Positions 17,662-27,004 of a stretch of DNA of 64,000 bases are shown here, piece by piece. The stretch is taken from the NCBI RefSeq assembly GCF_000425825.1, contig NZ_AUEE01000004.1:62001-126000 (forward strand), given 5' to 3'. Position 1 is the stretch's first letter. Each line of letters opens with the position of its first letter. The DNA is from Jeotgalicoccus marinus DSM 19772. Lineage in GTDB: Bacteria > Bacillota > Bacilli > Staphylococcales > Salinicoccaceae. The notes below the pieces were generated by a model. It was not told the origin of the DNA, did no database searches, and was given only the letters and a program-made list of their open reading frames with translations. A program made the position numbers and the translations under genes.

Positions 17662-18837
17662 TTAATGATTTTCTATATAATCATATGCAAATTGTGACAG
17701 TATCGCTGAACCATAAGGCAAAGCATCTTCATCCACATTAAATTTAGGGTGATGATTGGGGTAGCTCGTATCTTCACTGCCATTTGTACCTAGCCTAAAG
17801 AAGACACCTGGAATCTTGTTAGTGTAATATGAAAAATCTTCTCCACCCATACTCGGTTTCACTTTAAGCAGCTGATTTTCACCAAGGACTTTATCAATTG
17901 AGTGATGTAAGTCAGGAATTAATGTTGGTTCATTATAAACTGAAGGAATACCATCTGTATAAGTAAATTCATAAGTCCCACCCATACCCTCAGTAATACC
18001 TTTTAAATACTCATTTATTTTTTCTTTAACGAGTGGTCGAAGGTTTGGATTTAATAATCGTACAGTGCCTTCTAAGGCGACCTCTGGCGCAATGACATTT
18101 CTCGCAAATCCACCGTTAATCTTCCCTATTGTTAAAACGATGTTTTCTAAAGGATCAACATTTCTACTGACGACCTGCTGCAATGATGCAATGACTGTAG
18201 AAGCAATTGCAATCGGGTCAATGGATAGGTGAGGATGGGCAGCATGCCCGCCTTTGCCAATAATTTTAATATCAAATGAGTCTGCACACGCTGTCGCATA
18301 ACCTTCTGTAATTGAAGTTTCTCCTGTTTTTACTGTTGGATGCACATGCAGTCCAGCAATCACATCAACAGCGGGATTTTGTAAGGCGCCTTCATTTACC
18401 ATCACCTCTGCACCACCATAACCTTCTTCAGCTGGCTGGAACAGCAATTTAATATTCCCCTTCTTCAGAGGATTTTGGCTGAGTATATGAGCAGCACCAA
18501 GTAAAATTGCAGTGTGTGCGTCATGCCCACACAAATGCCCGACGCCATCGACTGACGATTTATAAGGTAGATTACTTTCTTCTTGTATTGGCAGGGCATC
18601 CATATCCGCACGTAAAGCAACTGTCGGACCCTCAGATTCTCCTTTTAAAGTAGCTATTAAACCAGTTTTCGCGATCGGGTACTCGATATCAAAATTTAAT
18701 TGTTCAAGTTTCTCTTTAACGAATCTAACTGTTTCTACTTCTTCAAATGATAGTTCAGGATACTGGTGTAAATGTCTTCTCCAAGTAATAATGTCCTCTT
18801 TTAATGCGGCTGCTTTCGATAAAATACCTTCTTGCAT
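17662..18837 (-). CDS. M20-family amidohydrolase
   Basis: 391 residues of the zinc-dependent M20D group, which hydrolyses N-acyl-amino acids (N-acetyl-diaminopimelate, hippurate, N-acetylcysteine). Metal and catalytic motifs seen: ADMDALPIQEE, GHLCGHDAHTAILLGAA, QPAEEGYGGAEVM, GLHVHP, GGHAAHPH and GGEDFSYY. A second M20D enzyme is at 55516. Single gene; its specific substrate cannot be deduced. Confidence 0.9.
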   Translation of the reverse strand: MQEGILSKAAALKEDIITWRRHLHQYPELSFEEVETVRFVKEKLEQLNFDIEYPIAKTGLIATLKGESEGPTVALRADMDALPIQEESNLPYKSSVDGVGHLCGHDAHTAILLGAAHILSQNPLKKGNIKLLFQPAEEGYGGAEVMVNEGALQNPAVDVIAGLHVHPTVKTGETSITEGYATACADSFDIKIIGKGGHAAHPHLSIDPIAIASTVIASLQQVVSRNVDPLENIVLTIGKINGGFARNVIAPEVALEGTVRLLNPNLRPLVKEKINEYLKGITEGMGGTYEFTYTDGIPSVYNEPTLIPDLHHSIDKVLGENQLLKVKPSMGGEDFSYYTNKIPGVFFRLGTNGSEDTSYPNHHPKFNVDEDALPYGSAILSQFAYDYIENH

Positions 18838-19138
18838 ATAAACACCCCTTCTTCTATTTAATTTAAAGCTAATTGTTTGTCATGAACTTGTCAAATAAAT
18901 TTCTGAATACTTTTAAAATTATAGGGTAATATAATTTATGCGTTTCAAAATTTCATATTATCACAGACTAATATTTCAATAAATTTCAATTATAAATTTC
19001 ACAATACTATATATAACAGTGTTTTCAAAGCATTTTAAATATGTGAAACTTATCTAATAATATGAAATTTAAAATCTACTATGCTATACTAATCATGTTC
19101 TGAGATCAACTTTTTAATTATGGAAAAGGAGATAGATT
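18838..19138. promoter_or_regulatory. opuC upstream region with long-range inverted repeat
   Basis: 301 bp, very AT-rich, no gene. AAATTTCATATTA (18948-18960) recurs as its exact complement TAATATGAAATTT (19058-19070), and several further TTTCA/TGAAA half sites lie between. An extended -10 box TGCTATACT (TATACT at 19085-19090) precedes the opuCA start by about 50 bp, with only a weak -35. The inverted repeat ends just upstream of the promoter, the position expected of an osmoregulatory operator. Confidence 0.45.
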
Positions 19139-20296
19139 ATGCTCAGTTTTAAGAATGTTTCAAAGACTTATGGCGGTAACAAGAAAGCCGTCGACAATAT
19201 CTCACTCGATATTAATGAGGGTGAATTTATTGCCTTTATTGGTACGAGTGGTAGTGGTAAAACAACCGCTCTACGTATGATCAATCGCATGATTGAACCA
19301 TCAACAGGCACAATCACAATAAATGGTGAGGATATTTCTAAGAAAAATCCTGTTGAACTTCGTCGTAGCATTGGTTACGTGATTCAACAAATTGGACTCT
19401 TACCTCATATGACTATCAAAGAAAACATCACCTTAGTCCCCAGACTATTAAAATGGTCCGATGAAGATAAAGACAAAAAAGCGAGAGAACTAATCAAACT
19501 AGTCGATTTACCAGAAGAGTATCTCGACCGTTATCCTTCCGAACTCTCAGGTGGTCAGCAACAACGTATCGGTGTTGTCAGAGCACTTGCAGCTGAACAA
19601 AACATCATCCTGATGGATGAACCCTTCGGCGCGCTAGACCCTATTACGCGTGACACCCTACAAGATTTAGTTAAAGAATTACAGAAAAAATTAGGCAAGA
19701 CATTTATCTTCGTTACCCATGATATGGATGAAGCAATCAAGCTCGCTGACAGAATCGTTATCATGAGTCACGGTAAAATCGTCCAATTTGATACACCTGA
19801 CGAAATTTTAAGACATCCTGCTAATGGCTTCGTTCGTGATTTCATTGGTGAAGGCCGCCTCATCCAAGACCGTCCAAATATGAGAACCGTACAAGATGCC
19901 ATGATTCAACCAATTAGTATCACTGTAGATAAATCAATCAATGATTGTATAACACTCATGAGAGAAAAGCGTATCGATACAATCCTAGTAACAGACGATC
20001 AGAAAAAGTTACTTGGTTTTGTAGATATTGAAGATATTAATGATGGTTACAGAAAAGGCATGGATCTTGTTGACCTAATGAATCGCGACGTTTATCGAAT
20101 CGGTGTAGATTCTAAACTTCAAGATTCTGTACGCACTATCTTGAAACGTAACATTAGAAATATTCCAGTTATCGATGATAACAACAAGTTAGTTGGACTC
20201 ATTACCCGTTCGAACTTAGTAGATATTGTCTATGACACGATTTGGGGAAAAAGCCAGGAAGATGAAAGTAATCCCTTAGGAGTTGAGCAATCATGA
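19139..20296 (+). CDS. opuCA: Osmoprotectant ABC transporter ATP-binding protein OpuCA
   Basis: 385 residues. ABC ATPase domain with Walker A GTSGSGKTT, signature LSGGQQQRIGVVRAL, Walker B ILMDEPFGALDP and H-loop THDMDEA, then two CBS domains (about 255-370) that sense ionic strength or nucleotide. Powers uptake of betaine, carnitine or choline. ATG 19139 follows AAAAGGAG. The stop overlaps the opuCB start (ATGA). Confidence 0.96.
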   Translation: MLSFKNVSKTYGGNKKAVDNISLDINEGEFIAFIGTSGSGKTTALRMINRMIEPSTGTITINGEDISKKNPVELRRSIGYVIQQIGLLPHMTIKENITLVPRLLKWSDEDKDKKARELIKLVDLPEEYLDRYPSELSGGQQQRIGVVRALAAEQNIILMDEPFGALDPITRDTLQDLVKELQKKLGKTFIFVTHDMDEAIKLADRIVIMSHGKIVQFDTPDEILRHPANGFVRDFIGEGRLIQDRPNMRTVQDAMIQPISITVDKSINDCITLMREKRIDTILVTDDQKKLLGFVDIEDINDGYRKGMDLVDLMNRDVYRIGVDSKLQDSVRTILKRNIRNIPVIDDNNKLVGLITRSNLVDIVYDTIWGKSQEDESNPLGVEQS

Positions 20297-20928
20297 TGGA
20301 TTTTCTTAGTTCCAATGGTAGCGACTTACTTTTCAAAACATGGGAACACCTTTATATTTCTATAATATCTTTAGGAATCGGTATTATCATTGCTGTCCCT
20401 ATAGGTATGGCTATAGCAAACACTAAACGTTTAGCGGGTTGGATACTCACCTTAGCAGGCGTACTGCAAACCGTCCCAACACTAGCCGTACTGGCACTCA
20501 TGATTCCATTATTCGGCATTGGTCGTGTGCCAGCAATTATTGCACTTAGCGCCTATATCTTATTGCCTATTTTAAATAACACCATTATCGGCGTGAGAAA
20601 TATTGACCCAGACCTTAGAGATGCAGCTAAAAGCATGGGAATGACTAAGGGTCAAATAATAAAAGGCCTTGAAATCCCCTTAGCTACACCATTAATTTTA
20701 AGCGGTATCCGCCTGTCATCTGTATATGTCATTTCATGGGCAACACTTGCGAGTTATATTGGCGCAGGTGGTTTAGGAGATTATATTTTTAATGGGTTAA
20801 ATACCTACCAACCAGAATTAATTATCAGTGCAACAATCATGGTGACTGTTATTGCTCTACTAGCAGACTATTGTTTGGCACTTACAGAAAAATGGATCAC
20901 ACCCAAAGGATTAAAAGTATCCAGATAG
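20293..20928 (+). CDS. opuCB: Osmoprotectant ABC transporter permease OpuCB
   Basis: 211 residues, about five or six membrane helices, with the permease coupling motif around RDAAKSMGMTKGQIIKGLEIPLA. Translationally coupled to opuCA. Paralogous to OpuCD downstream; together they form the membrane channel. Confidence 0.95.
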   Translation: MMDFLSSNGSDLLFKTWEHLYISIISLGIGIIIAVPIGMAIANTKRLAGWILTLAGVLQTVPTLAVLALMIPLFGIGRVPAIIALSAYILLPILNNTIIGVRNIDPDLRDAAKSMGMTKGQIIKGLEIPLATPLILSGIRLSSVYVISWATLASYIGAGGLGDYIFNGLNTYQPELIISATIMVTVIALLADYCLALTEKWITPKGLKVSR

Positions 20929-20938
20929 GAGAGAATAT

Positions 20939-21868
20939 ATGACACAGATAAAAAGGTTTATAACTGTCATCCTCGTATCTGTTATCTTCTTATCCGGGTG
21001 TAGCTTACCTGGTTTAAGTAGCAGTTCGAGCGATGGTATTACAATTACATCATTAAGTACATCTGAATCACAAATCACATCACATATGGTCAGACTTATG
21101 ATTGAACACTATAGTGATGGAGAACTTCAACCGACTTTAATCAATAATCTAGGCTCATCAACGATTCAACATAACGCCTTAATTACAGGTGATGCTCAAA
21201 TTTCTGGAACTAGATACACTGGTACAGATTTAACAGGTGCCTTACAAAAAGAACCTGTCAGCGATCCAGATGAGGCCTTAAAATTAGTACAAGATGGTTT
21301 TAAAGATCAGTACAATATGAAATTCTATAATTCCTATGGTTTCGATAACACCTATGCTTTTATGGTGACACAGGAAACCGCTGAAGAATATAACCTCGAG
21401 AAAACTTCTGATTTAGCTGAATATGCAGATGAATTCGCAGTAGGTGTGGACAACTCTTGGGTTAACCGTGAAGGCGATGGCTATGATGCATTCCAAGAAG
21501 CATATGGATTTGGTTTTTCTGACATGAGTCCGATGCAAATTAGTTTGGTATATGAAGCCCTGTATAGTGGCAGCTTAGATGTCGCTTTAGGTTACACAAC
21601 CGATGGTCGTATTGCAGCCTATGACTTAGTCGTGTTAGAGGATGATTTACAATTCTTCCCACCTTATGATGCATCACCTTTTGCGACCTATGAAATCATT
21701 GAAGAATATCCGGTTATAGACGAGGCACTGATGCGTTTAGAAGGTACAATCACAACTGAAACGATGCAACAATTAAACTACCAAGCAGACGAAGAAGGCA
21801 CTGAACCTGCTATTGTTGCAGAACAATTTTTAGAAGAACATAACTACTTTGAAGAGGAGGAGAATTAA
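20939..21868 (+). CDS. opuCC: Osmoprotectant-binding lipoprotein OpuCC
   Basis: 309 residues, signal peptide with lipobox LSGCS, then the OpuAC-type binding domain. The aromatic-rich segments (YGFDNTYAFMV, VDNSWVNREGDGYDAF) hold the likely quaternary-ammonium cage. Anchored outside and delivers ligand to OpuCB/CD. 10 bp after opuCB with AGGAG in the gap. Confidence 0.95.
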   Translation: MTQIKRFITVILVSVIFLSGCSLPGLSSSSSDGITITSLSTSESQITSHMVRLMIEHYSDGELQPTLINNLGSSTIQHNALITGDAQISGTRYTGTDLTGALQKEPVSDPDEALKLVQDGFKDQYNMKFYNSYGFDNTYAFMVTQETAEEYNLEKTSDLAEYADEFAVGVDNSWVNREGDGYDAFQEAYGFGFSDMSPMQISLVYEALYSGSLDVALGYTTDGRIAAYDLVVLEDDLQFFPPYDASPFATYEIIEEYPVIDEALMRLEGTITTETMQQLNYQADEEGTEPAIVAEQFLEEHNYFEEEEN

Positions 21869-21869
21869 A

Positions 21870-22559
21870 ATGGATGGTAACTTATTAGTTGAACTATTTG
21901 ATTACTTTACCAATAACTTCCCTTACTTGTTCCGACTCTTCTTAGACCACTTACTTATGAGTGTCTACGGTGTGTTATTTGCTGCGATTGTCGGTGTACC
22001 AATTGGTATAATGATTGCGCGTTATTCAAAACTGTCCGGTTTTGTCATCACTTTGGCTAACATTATTCAAACTGTTCCAGCCCTAGCGATGCTTGCAATT
22101 TTAATGTTAGTTATGGGCTTAGGAACAAACACCGTCATTATGACCGTCTTTTTATACGCTCTATTACCCATCATAAAAAACACCTATGCTGGCATTAAAG
22201 GTGTGGATCATAATATTACTGATGCGGGTAAAAGTATGGGTATGACACGTAATCAAGTATTAAGATTGATTGAATTACCTTTAGCATTATCGGTTATTAT
22301 TGGTGGCTTCCGCATTGCCCTCGTTGTGGCAATCGGTGTCGTAGCAATCGGTTCCTTTATTGGGGCTCCTACCCTGACAGACTTAATTATCCGAGGAACT
22401 AATGCCACTGATGGTACAGTATACATTTTAGCTGGTGCGATACCCATTGCATTAATTGCGGTCATTATCGACTTCGGTCTAAGATTTGTCGAGCGCAAAC
22501 TAGACCCGACTCATAACCCTGATGACAAAGAACCAAAAGCACAATCCATTAACAATTAA
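21870..22559 (+). CDS. opuCD: Osmoprotectant ABC transporter permease OpuCD
   Basis: 229 residues with about six membrane helices and the coupling loop DAGKSMGMTRNQVLRLIELPLA, very like OpuCB. ATG 21870 is chosen because AGGAGG lies 8-10 nt upstream; an earlier in-frame ATG would lie inside opuCC. Last gene of the operon. Confidence 0.95.
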   Translation: MDGNLLVELFDYFTNNFPYLFRLFLDHLLMSVYGVLFAAIVGVPIGIMIARYSKLSGFVITLANIIQTVPALAMLAILMLVMGLGTNTVIMTVFLYALLPIIKNTYAGIKGVDHNITDAGKSMGMTRNQVLRLIELPLALSVIIGGFRIALVVAIGVVAIGSFIGAPTLTDLIIRGTNATDGTVYILAGAIPIALIAVIIDFGLRFVERKLDPTHNPDDKEPKAQSINN

Positions 22560-22564
22560 TTTGT

Positions 22565-22596
22565 GAGTGGCCCATGTAGGGCTGCTCTTATTTTAT
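22565..22596 (+). terminator. opuC operon terminator
   Basis: GAGTGGCCC (22565-22573) pairs with GGGCTGCTC (22579-22587) using two G-U pairs, then TTATTTTAT. Confidence 0.75.
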
Positions 22597-22617
22597 AAAG
22601 AGAAAGGTCTTGATTAA

Positions 22618-23373
22618 GTGGCACTAATGCATATCAATTTTTACTCAAAAGTATTAGGTAAACATCATTATTTCAATATAATTTTACCCGAAGCGGATAG
22701 TCATTATGACACAGGGAGTCAAAACAAATTACTACCTACTTTAATGATTCTCCATGGTCTTTCAAGCGATTATAATTCATACCTGCGCTTTACCAGTATT
22801 GAGCGTTATGCAAATGATTATGGTATTGCAATCATTCTCCCCGACGGTGACAATAGTTTTTATACCAACATGAAATATGGCCATAGTTATGAGGATCACA
22901 TCTTAGAAGTTTGGAATTATGCTCATAGCATCTTCCCACTTTCTCTAGATCGTCTTGATAATTTCCTTGCCGGACACTCTATGGGTGGTTTTGGAGCGAT
23001 TAAAACAACATTCGAACATCCAGAATTATTCTCAAAAGCATGCTTCATGTCAGCAGCTACAAACCCTGAAAAATTATTAAACTATAAATGGCAAGACTTT
23101 CAGATGGCTAACATAATTGGTGAGGTATCTACTACAAGAGATACGGAACTCGATATCACCACTATTATAGAAAATGGGATACTTTCAAACAATCTACCCG
23201 AACTTTATATCATGTGTGGTCAAGAAGATGAACTACACAGTGACAATCTGGAATTTGCTGATACACTTCACTCTAAAGGGGTTAAATTAAAATTTGAAGA
23301 TGGACCCGGTAAACATGATTATGCTTATTGGGATCAAGGCATAAAAAAAGCAATTGAATGGATGAGCAAGTAA
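22618..23373 (+). CDS. Alpha/beta-hydrolase esterase (FphF / S-formylglutathione-hydrolase-like)
   Basis: 251 residues. Nucleophile elbow GHSMGGFGA (Ser about 121), acid in CGQEDE, and His in PGKHDYAYW complete a Ser-Asp-His triad. No signal peptide. Resembles the staphylococcal serine hydrolase FphF and esterase D proteins that cleave short acyl esters. Start is GTG 22618 after AAAGG; ATG 22627 is the alternative. Confidence 0.85.
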   Translation: MALMHINFYSKVLGKHHYFNIILPEADSHYDTGSQNKLLPTLMILHGLSSDYNSYLRFTSIERYANDYGIAIILPDGDNSFYTNMKYGHSYEDHILEVWNYAHSIFPLSLDRLDNFLAGHSMGGFGAIKTTFEHPELFSKACFMSAATNPEKLLNYKWQDFQMANIIGEVSTTRDTELDITTIIENGILSNNLPELYIMCGQEDELHSDNLEFADTLHSKGVKLKFEDGPGKHDYAYWDQGIKKAIEWMSK

Positions 23374-23374
23374 A

Positions 23375-23403
23375 AAAAGACTAGAAATAAAATCTAGTCT
23401 TTT
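23375..23403. terminator. Bidirectional terminator between esterase and MOSC genes
   Basis: AAAAGACTAGA (23375-23385) and TCTAGTCTTTT (23393-23403) form an 11-bp perfect stem with A/T runs on both sides, placed between convergent genes. Confidence 0.9.
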
Positions 23404-24112
23404 ATACATTCGGTCCATATAACCTTGGTGATTCATCAATTTCCTCACCTGTTAATATTTTATTGATTGTTTTAACCCAACTGTCTGGTGTGAATTCTTG
23501 GTCTCTAAGATTTTCAAGTAAGCCAATATTGTCGCGGTTATGGTAAAGCACCTCATTCATCTGAGCAATCGTCCAATCCAATGCTGGGCGTTCTAATAAC
23601 TTAAATTCATCGTCTTTTTTGATTTTACCTTCTCTAAGTACTCTAAAGTACCAACCTGTCCGCCCACTATCTTCTATCTTTTTAGCAAGTTCAATATCGC
23701 CATGTCGTCTAGCAAGCTTCCAGCATGGTCTTCTAGGTTGCGAAACTTGAATGGTTGCCTCACCCAGTTCGTAAATATCTCCAATACATACCGATTCTTC
23801 ATCCATGTGCAAGACAGCAATATTTTCTCCATTGCCACCAGGTCCAATGTCATCAGTAGCGAGTTCAACACGCCATTTTTCGTAGTGACTAACTGCATAA
23901 GCAAACAAAGCTTTTTCAGGACCACCATGGTTTTTCTTATCCTGACATTCGTCTCCTACTAAACCATTTTTCGATAAAAATACCGCTTCTTTAGTCTCTT
24001 CTTTGAATGCACCAGTCTGCCATTCTTGATCCATCTTTTCTTCTGCCTTAGGATTACCAATCGTTTTTACTTTACCAACAAAAAGTTTGTGAACTTTACC
24101 ATACACTGGCAT
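23402..24112 (-). CDS. MOSC-domain protein (YiiM-like)
   Basis: 236 residues. MOSC domain with the sulfur/ligand Cys in QPRRPCWKLARRHG, GDECQDKKNHGGPEKALFAY and GPGGNGENIAV, followed by the YiiM 3-alpha domain (about 165-215). Homologues take part in molybdenum-cofactor-linked reduction of N-hydroxylated compounds. ATG 24112 is used as GGAG lies 8 nt upstream; GTG 24121 is an in-frame alternative inside the preceding stop region. Follows the FAH gene by 5 bp, so cotranscribed. Confidence 0.88.
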   Translation of the reverse strand: MPVYGKVHKLFVGKVKTIGNPKAEEKMDQEWQTGAFKEETKEAVFLSKNGLVGDECQDKKNHGGPEKALFAYAVSHYEKWRVELATDDIGPGGNGENIAVLHMDEESVCIGDIYELGEATIQVSQPRRPCWKLARRHGDIELAKKIEDSGRTGWYFRVLREGKIKKDDEFKLLERPALDWTIAQMNEVLYHNRDNIGLLENLRDQEFTPDSWVKTINKILTGEEIDESPRLYGPNV

Positions 24113-24117
24113 TTCTA

Positions 24118-24975
24118 TCACTCCATTTTAAAACAATTTGTTAATCTACCGAGTGACTCAATTTCTACTGTTACAGTGTCACCGTCTTTTATCCAAGGTT
24201 TAATTGCTGTTTTATAACCTGAAGCAACACCTTCTGGAGTTCCTGTTAAAATAATATCGCCTGGCTCTAAAGTCATAAACTGGGAAGTATAACTAACTAA
24301 ACTTCTACTTTTAAATATCATATCATTCGTATTAGAATCTTGTCGTAACTCACCATTGACATAAGTCTTAATACGTAATTTATGAGGTTCTCCGAGTTCT
24401 TCTAAGGTGACAATGTATGGTCCAACGGGACAGAACCCATCATAGGTCTTACCTGTTAGCCATTGGCTCGTTCTAAATTGTGATGTTCTCTCCGATACGT
24501 CATTCGCATTTGTATAACCAAAAATATAATCCATAGCGTCTTCTCTACTGACACTTTTAGCTGTCTTCCCGATTATAATCGCTAACTCACCTTCATAATC
24601 CATTGCAGTCACACCTTGCGGAATATTTATAGTACTATTATGCGCAGTGAGTGCGTTGTTAAACTTGGAAAATAGTATCGGATGTTTGGGAATATCAATT
24701 TGCATTTCCTCAGCGTGGCGTTTGTAATTTACCCCAACACAAATGATTTTTCCTGGATTAGGAACAGCTGGTCCAAGAATGAGACTGTCATACTCTAGAA
24801 AATCCACACCTTCACCTTCAATATAAAAATCAATCAGTGCTTCAGCCTTTCCTTGATGGTTCATAACCTCTTGAATCGAACTAAAGTCTTCAGAGATGTC
24901 GAGTACACCTTTAGAAGTAAGTACCCCCGTACGACAATCTCCTGAATCTGAATCTATAAAAGTTAGCAATTTCAT
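24118..24975 (-). CDS. Fumarylacetoacetate-hydrolase-family enzyme
   Basis: 285 residues. C-terminal FAH domain with VGVNYKRHAEEM, metal ligands in MDYEGELAIIIG and NDVSERTSQF, and the TGTPEGVASG loop. This group cleaves acylpyruvates, oxaloacetate-like or fumarylpyruvate substrates with Mg2+. First gene of a two-gene unit with the MOSC gene. Same fold superfamily as the hydratase at 2221 but a different branch. Confidence 0.9.
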   Translation of the reverse strand: MKLLTFIDSDSGDCRTGVLTSKGVLDISEDFSSIQEVMNHQGKAEALIDFYIEGEGVDFLEYDSLILGPAVPNPGKIICVGVNYKRHAEEMQIDIPKHPILFSKFNNALTAHNSTINIPQGVTAMDYEGELAIIIGKTAKSVSREDAMDYIFGYTNANDVSERTSQFRTSQWLTGKTYDGFCPVGPYIVTLEELGEPHKLRIKTYVNGELRQDSNTNDMIFKSRSLVSYTSQFMTLEPGDIILTGTPEGVASGYKTAIKPWIKDGDTVTVEIESLGRLTNCFKME

Positions 24976-25099
24976 ATTATTACCCCATTCCTAGTTACCT
25001 CATTCTATCATAACCTTTATTTTTCCGGTCTAAAAGTCGAGGAGATTTTTACAGTATTAGAATGATACAATATTAATATGTATTAATAGGAGGATTTTA

Positions 25100-25531
25100 A
25101 TGAGTGTATATGTAGCAGAAACAGAAATTCAAATTTTGTATGCAGATACTGATATGATGGGTGTCATCTATCATGGTTCATATATCAAATGGCTTGAACT
25201 CGGACGTCGGAAACTAATCGAAGACATCGGTTATGATTATTTAGCGATGGAGAGAGAAGGATACCTAGCCCCAGTACACAACGTCAATATTACCTATGCC
25301 AAACCACTAAAATACAGTGATCGTGCCTTTGTCCGCACCTGGGTAGAAGAAAATACAGGTATGCGGACCATCTACGGTTTTGAAATTGTCAACGGAGATG
25401 GTGAAGTTTGTACTCACGGTACTACGACACTACTTGTAGTAAAAAAAGTTGATGGAGAGTTCAAACCAGTCGTCTTCAAGCGAGTTTTTCCAGAGTGGTA
25501 CGCTAAATACGAAGAAATCAAAAAGAAATAA
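25100..25531 (+). CDS. Acyl-CoA thioesterase, 4HBT/YbgC type
   Basis: 143 residues, hot-dog fold. The motif YADTDMMGVIYHGSYIKWLE carries the catalytic Asp and the conserved HG. Hydrolyses short or aromatic acyl-CoA thioesters in the cytosol. ATG 25100 follows AGGAGG. Monocistronic with its own terminator. Confidence 0.9.
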   Translation: MSVYVAETEIQILYADTDMMGVIYHGSYIKWLELGRRKLIEDIGYDYLAMEREGYLAPVHNVNITYAKPLKYSDRAFVRTWVEENTGMRTIYGFEIVNGDGEVCTHGTTTLLVVKKVDGEFKPVVFKRVFPEWYAKYEEIKKK

Positions 25532-25538
25532 ACAGTGT

Positions 25539-25578
25539 TACCGGCAAATGAGCGTATTCATCTGCCGGTACTTTTGTT
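25539..25578 (+). terminator. Thioesterase terminator
   Basis: TACCGGCAAATGA (25539-25551) with TCATCTGCCGGTA (25558-25570), one mismatch, followed by CTTTTGTTTT. Confidence 0.85.
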
Positions 25579-25597
25579 TTACTGGACAAAGATAGCA

Positions 25598-25631
25598 CTC
25601 ATTGACCGGTATTTTGACTTTACCAGTCGAT
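25598..25631. repeat. Short dispersed palindromic repeat, copy B
   Basis: Same layout as the unit at 7348-7381: ATTGACC, the shared TATTTTGA core, then CCAGTCGAT. Lies after a terminator in a gene-free gap between convergent genes. Confidence 0.5.
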
Positions 25632-25689
25632 ATAGAATTCTTCTATCACTTATATTTTTTCGGACAAGTTAATAAATAAACTTAAAACA

Positions 25690-25711
25690 AAAAAGACCTT
25701 AAGGTCTTTTT
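25690..25711. terminator. Terminator of the metallophosphoesterase gene
   Basis: A perfect palindrome with GACC stem and TTAA turn flanked by A5 and T5, covering the stop codon of the 25710 gene. Confidence 0.75.
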
Positions 25712-26528
25712 AAATTTCTATAATTTCTAAGGCATCACGTATCTCATGAACAATATCTTTTGTCCGCCATTCTCTACGGTATCCAAGGCATGCACAAATA
25801 TATTTAACGCCACCTTCAATAACTTGGTGTCGAAAGTGGATATGCCCCATAACGCTGTATTTAATATCATAGTCCTCATAAAATGTGTCAAAGTCTGACG
25901 TACCAATAAAGGCGTTGTAGTAATCAAATAAGCGGTTTGGCATGGGAACTCTAAATGCTTTATGTGTTGCGACATGGGTCATTAAAATAATTTTCTTATC
26001 CTTTACCATTTCCAAATCATGTGCAGCTTTTTCTGCAAATTCTAAAGATATCTCTGGATCGCTTTTTTCCCAATCTACACGTACTAAATCTTGCCATGTT
26101 CCACCGTAATAACTCCGCTCTTCAAGACGCGCTTTGGAAAAGCGGTCACTTGCGTAAGTATAGTCGTACCAAGCGGCATTCATAACGATTGCCCAGCCGT
26201 TACCTAGATCTACAGGTTCGCCTTCTTTATAATACTTCGTGCTTTTGAAAAATTGATGAATCTCATTTGTCGTCTTATCATCTCCGGATTGATTCCAAAA
26301 ATCATGGTTGCCTGGCACAAAGTAAATCACAACGCCTGTCATTTGTTCCAGTGCCTGCATGAAACGATAAGACCGCATATGATCGTTTGAAATATCGCCC
26401 GCTATCAACAACACATCGAGAGATTGACGATTCACCTCATTTGCCAAGGTTAAGGTAAAATCCTTCTGTTGAAGGTTTTCATCATTGTATCGATCAATAT
26501 GCAAATCAGAAATCACACCAATTTTCAT
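25710..26528 (-). CDS. Calcineurin-like metallophosphoesterase
   Basis: 272 residues with all five metal motifs: GVISDLHIDR, LIAGDISND, VPGNHDFW, LMTHVATH and GHIHFRH. Hydrolyses a phosphoester or pyrophosphate in the cytosol; no signal peptide. Substrate unknown. Single gene. Confidence 0.9.
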   Translation of the reverse strand: MKIGVISDLHIDRYNDENLQQKDFTLTLANEVNRQSLDVLLIAGDISNDHMRSYRFMQALEQMTGVVIYFVPGNHDFWNQSGDDKTTNEIHQFFKSTKYYKEGEPVDLGNGWAIVMNAAWYDYTYASDRFSKARLEERSYYGGTWQDLVRVDWEKSDPEISLEFAEKAAHDLEMVKDKKIILMTHVATHKAFRVPMPNRLFDYYNAFIGTSDFDTFYEDYDIKYSVMGHIHFRHQVIEGGVKYICACLGYRREWRTKDIVHEIRDALEIIEI

Positions 26529-26653
26529 ACTTCTTTTCGCTCCTATAATATGTCGAATTATATATATTATATATGATACCCTTACAAAATTTTAATAATT
26601 CGCATCAAGAAAAAAAGCCACCGGTTTTTACCAGCGGCCGATATTCAAATGTT

Positions 26654-26854
26654 CTATTCACCTTCGTCATCTGATTCAGTATCTTCTGACTCTGTATCTT
26701 CTGATTCTGTGCCTTCAGTCTCTGTTTCAGTTCCTTCTGTACCAGATTCTTCTGTTTCTGTACCTTCCTCTGTACCTTCTTCTTCAGAACCGCCTCCGCA
26801 TGCAGCAAGTGCCAATACGCCTACTAATGATGTAACAGTTAAGAGTTTCTTCAT
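26654..26854 (-). CDS. Small acidic Ser/Thr/Glu-repeat lipoprotein
   Basis: 66 residues: signal peptide and lipobox LAAC, then about 45 residues that are nearly all Glu, Thr, Ser, Gly and Asp, in imperfect TE/SED repeats, with no folded domain. It would be a highly negative tether on the outer face of the membrane. GGAG lies before ATG 26854. Function unknown; the repeat tract may vary in length between strains. Confidence 0.75.
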   Translation of the reverse strand: MKKLLTVTSLVGVLALAACGGGSEEEGTEEGTETEESGTEGTETETEGTESEDTESEDTESDDEGE

Positions 26855-27004
26855 AATAAATTCCCTCTCCTTAAAGTAGTATAGGTTTTCAGACTGAATC
26901 GTGATGTTAGTCCTACCTTACCCCAAAGAAATTATGGAATACACATGTTTTACAGACCCTTAACAATTTAGAAAACTTATTATTATGAATAATTAATTTC
27001 CTAG

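Noticed and set aside
23674..23928. Second frame inside the MOSC gene.
   Set aside because: Shadow of the MOSC reading frame, no start signals.
26649..26879. Ser/Val-rich + strand frame opposite the acidic lipoprotein.
   Set aside because: It is the antisense of the Glu/Ser repeat; the - strand has signal peptide, lipobox and ribosome site.
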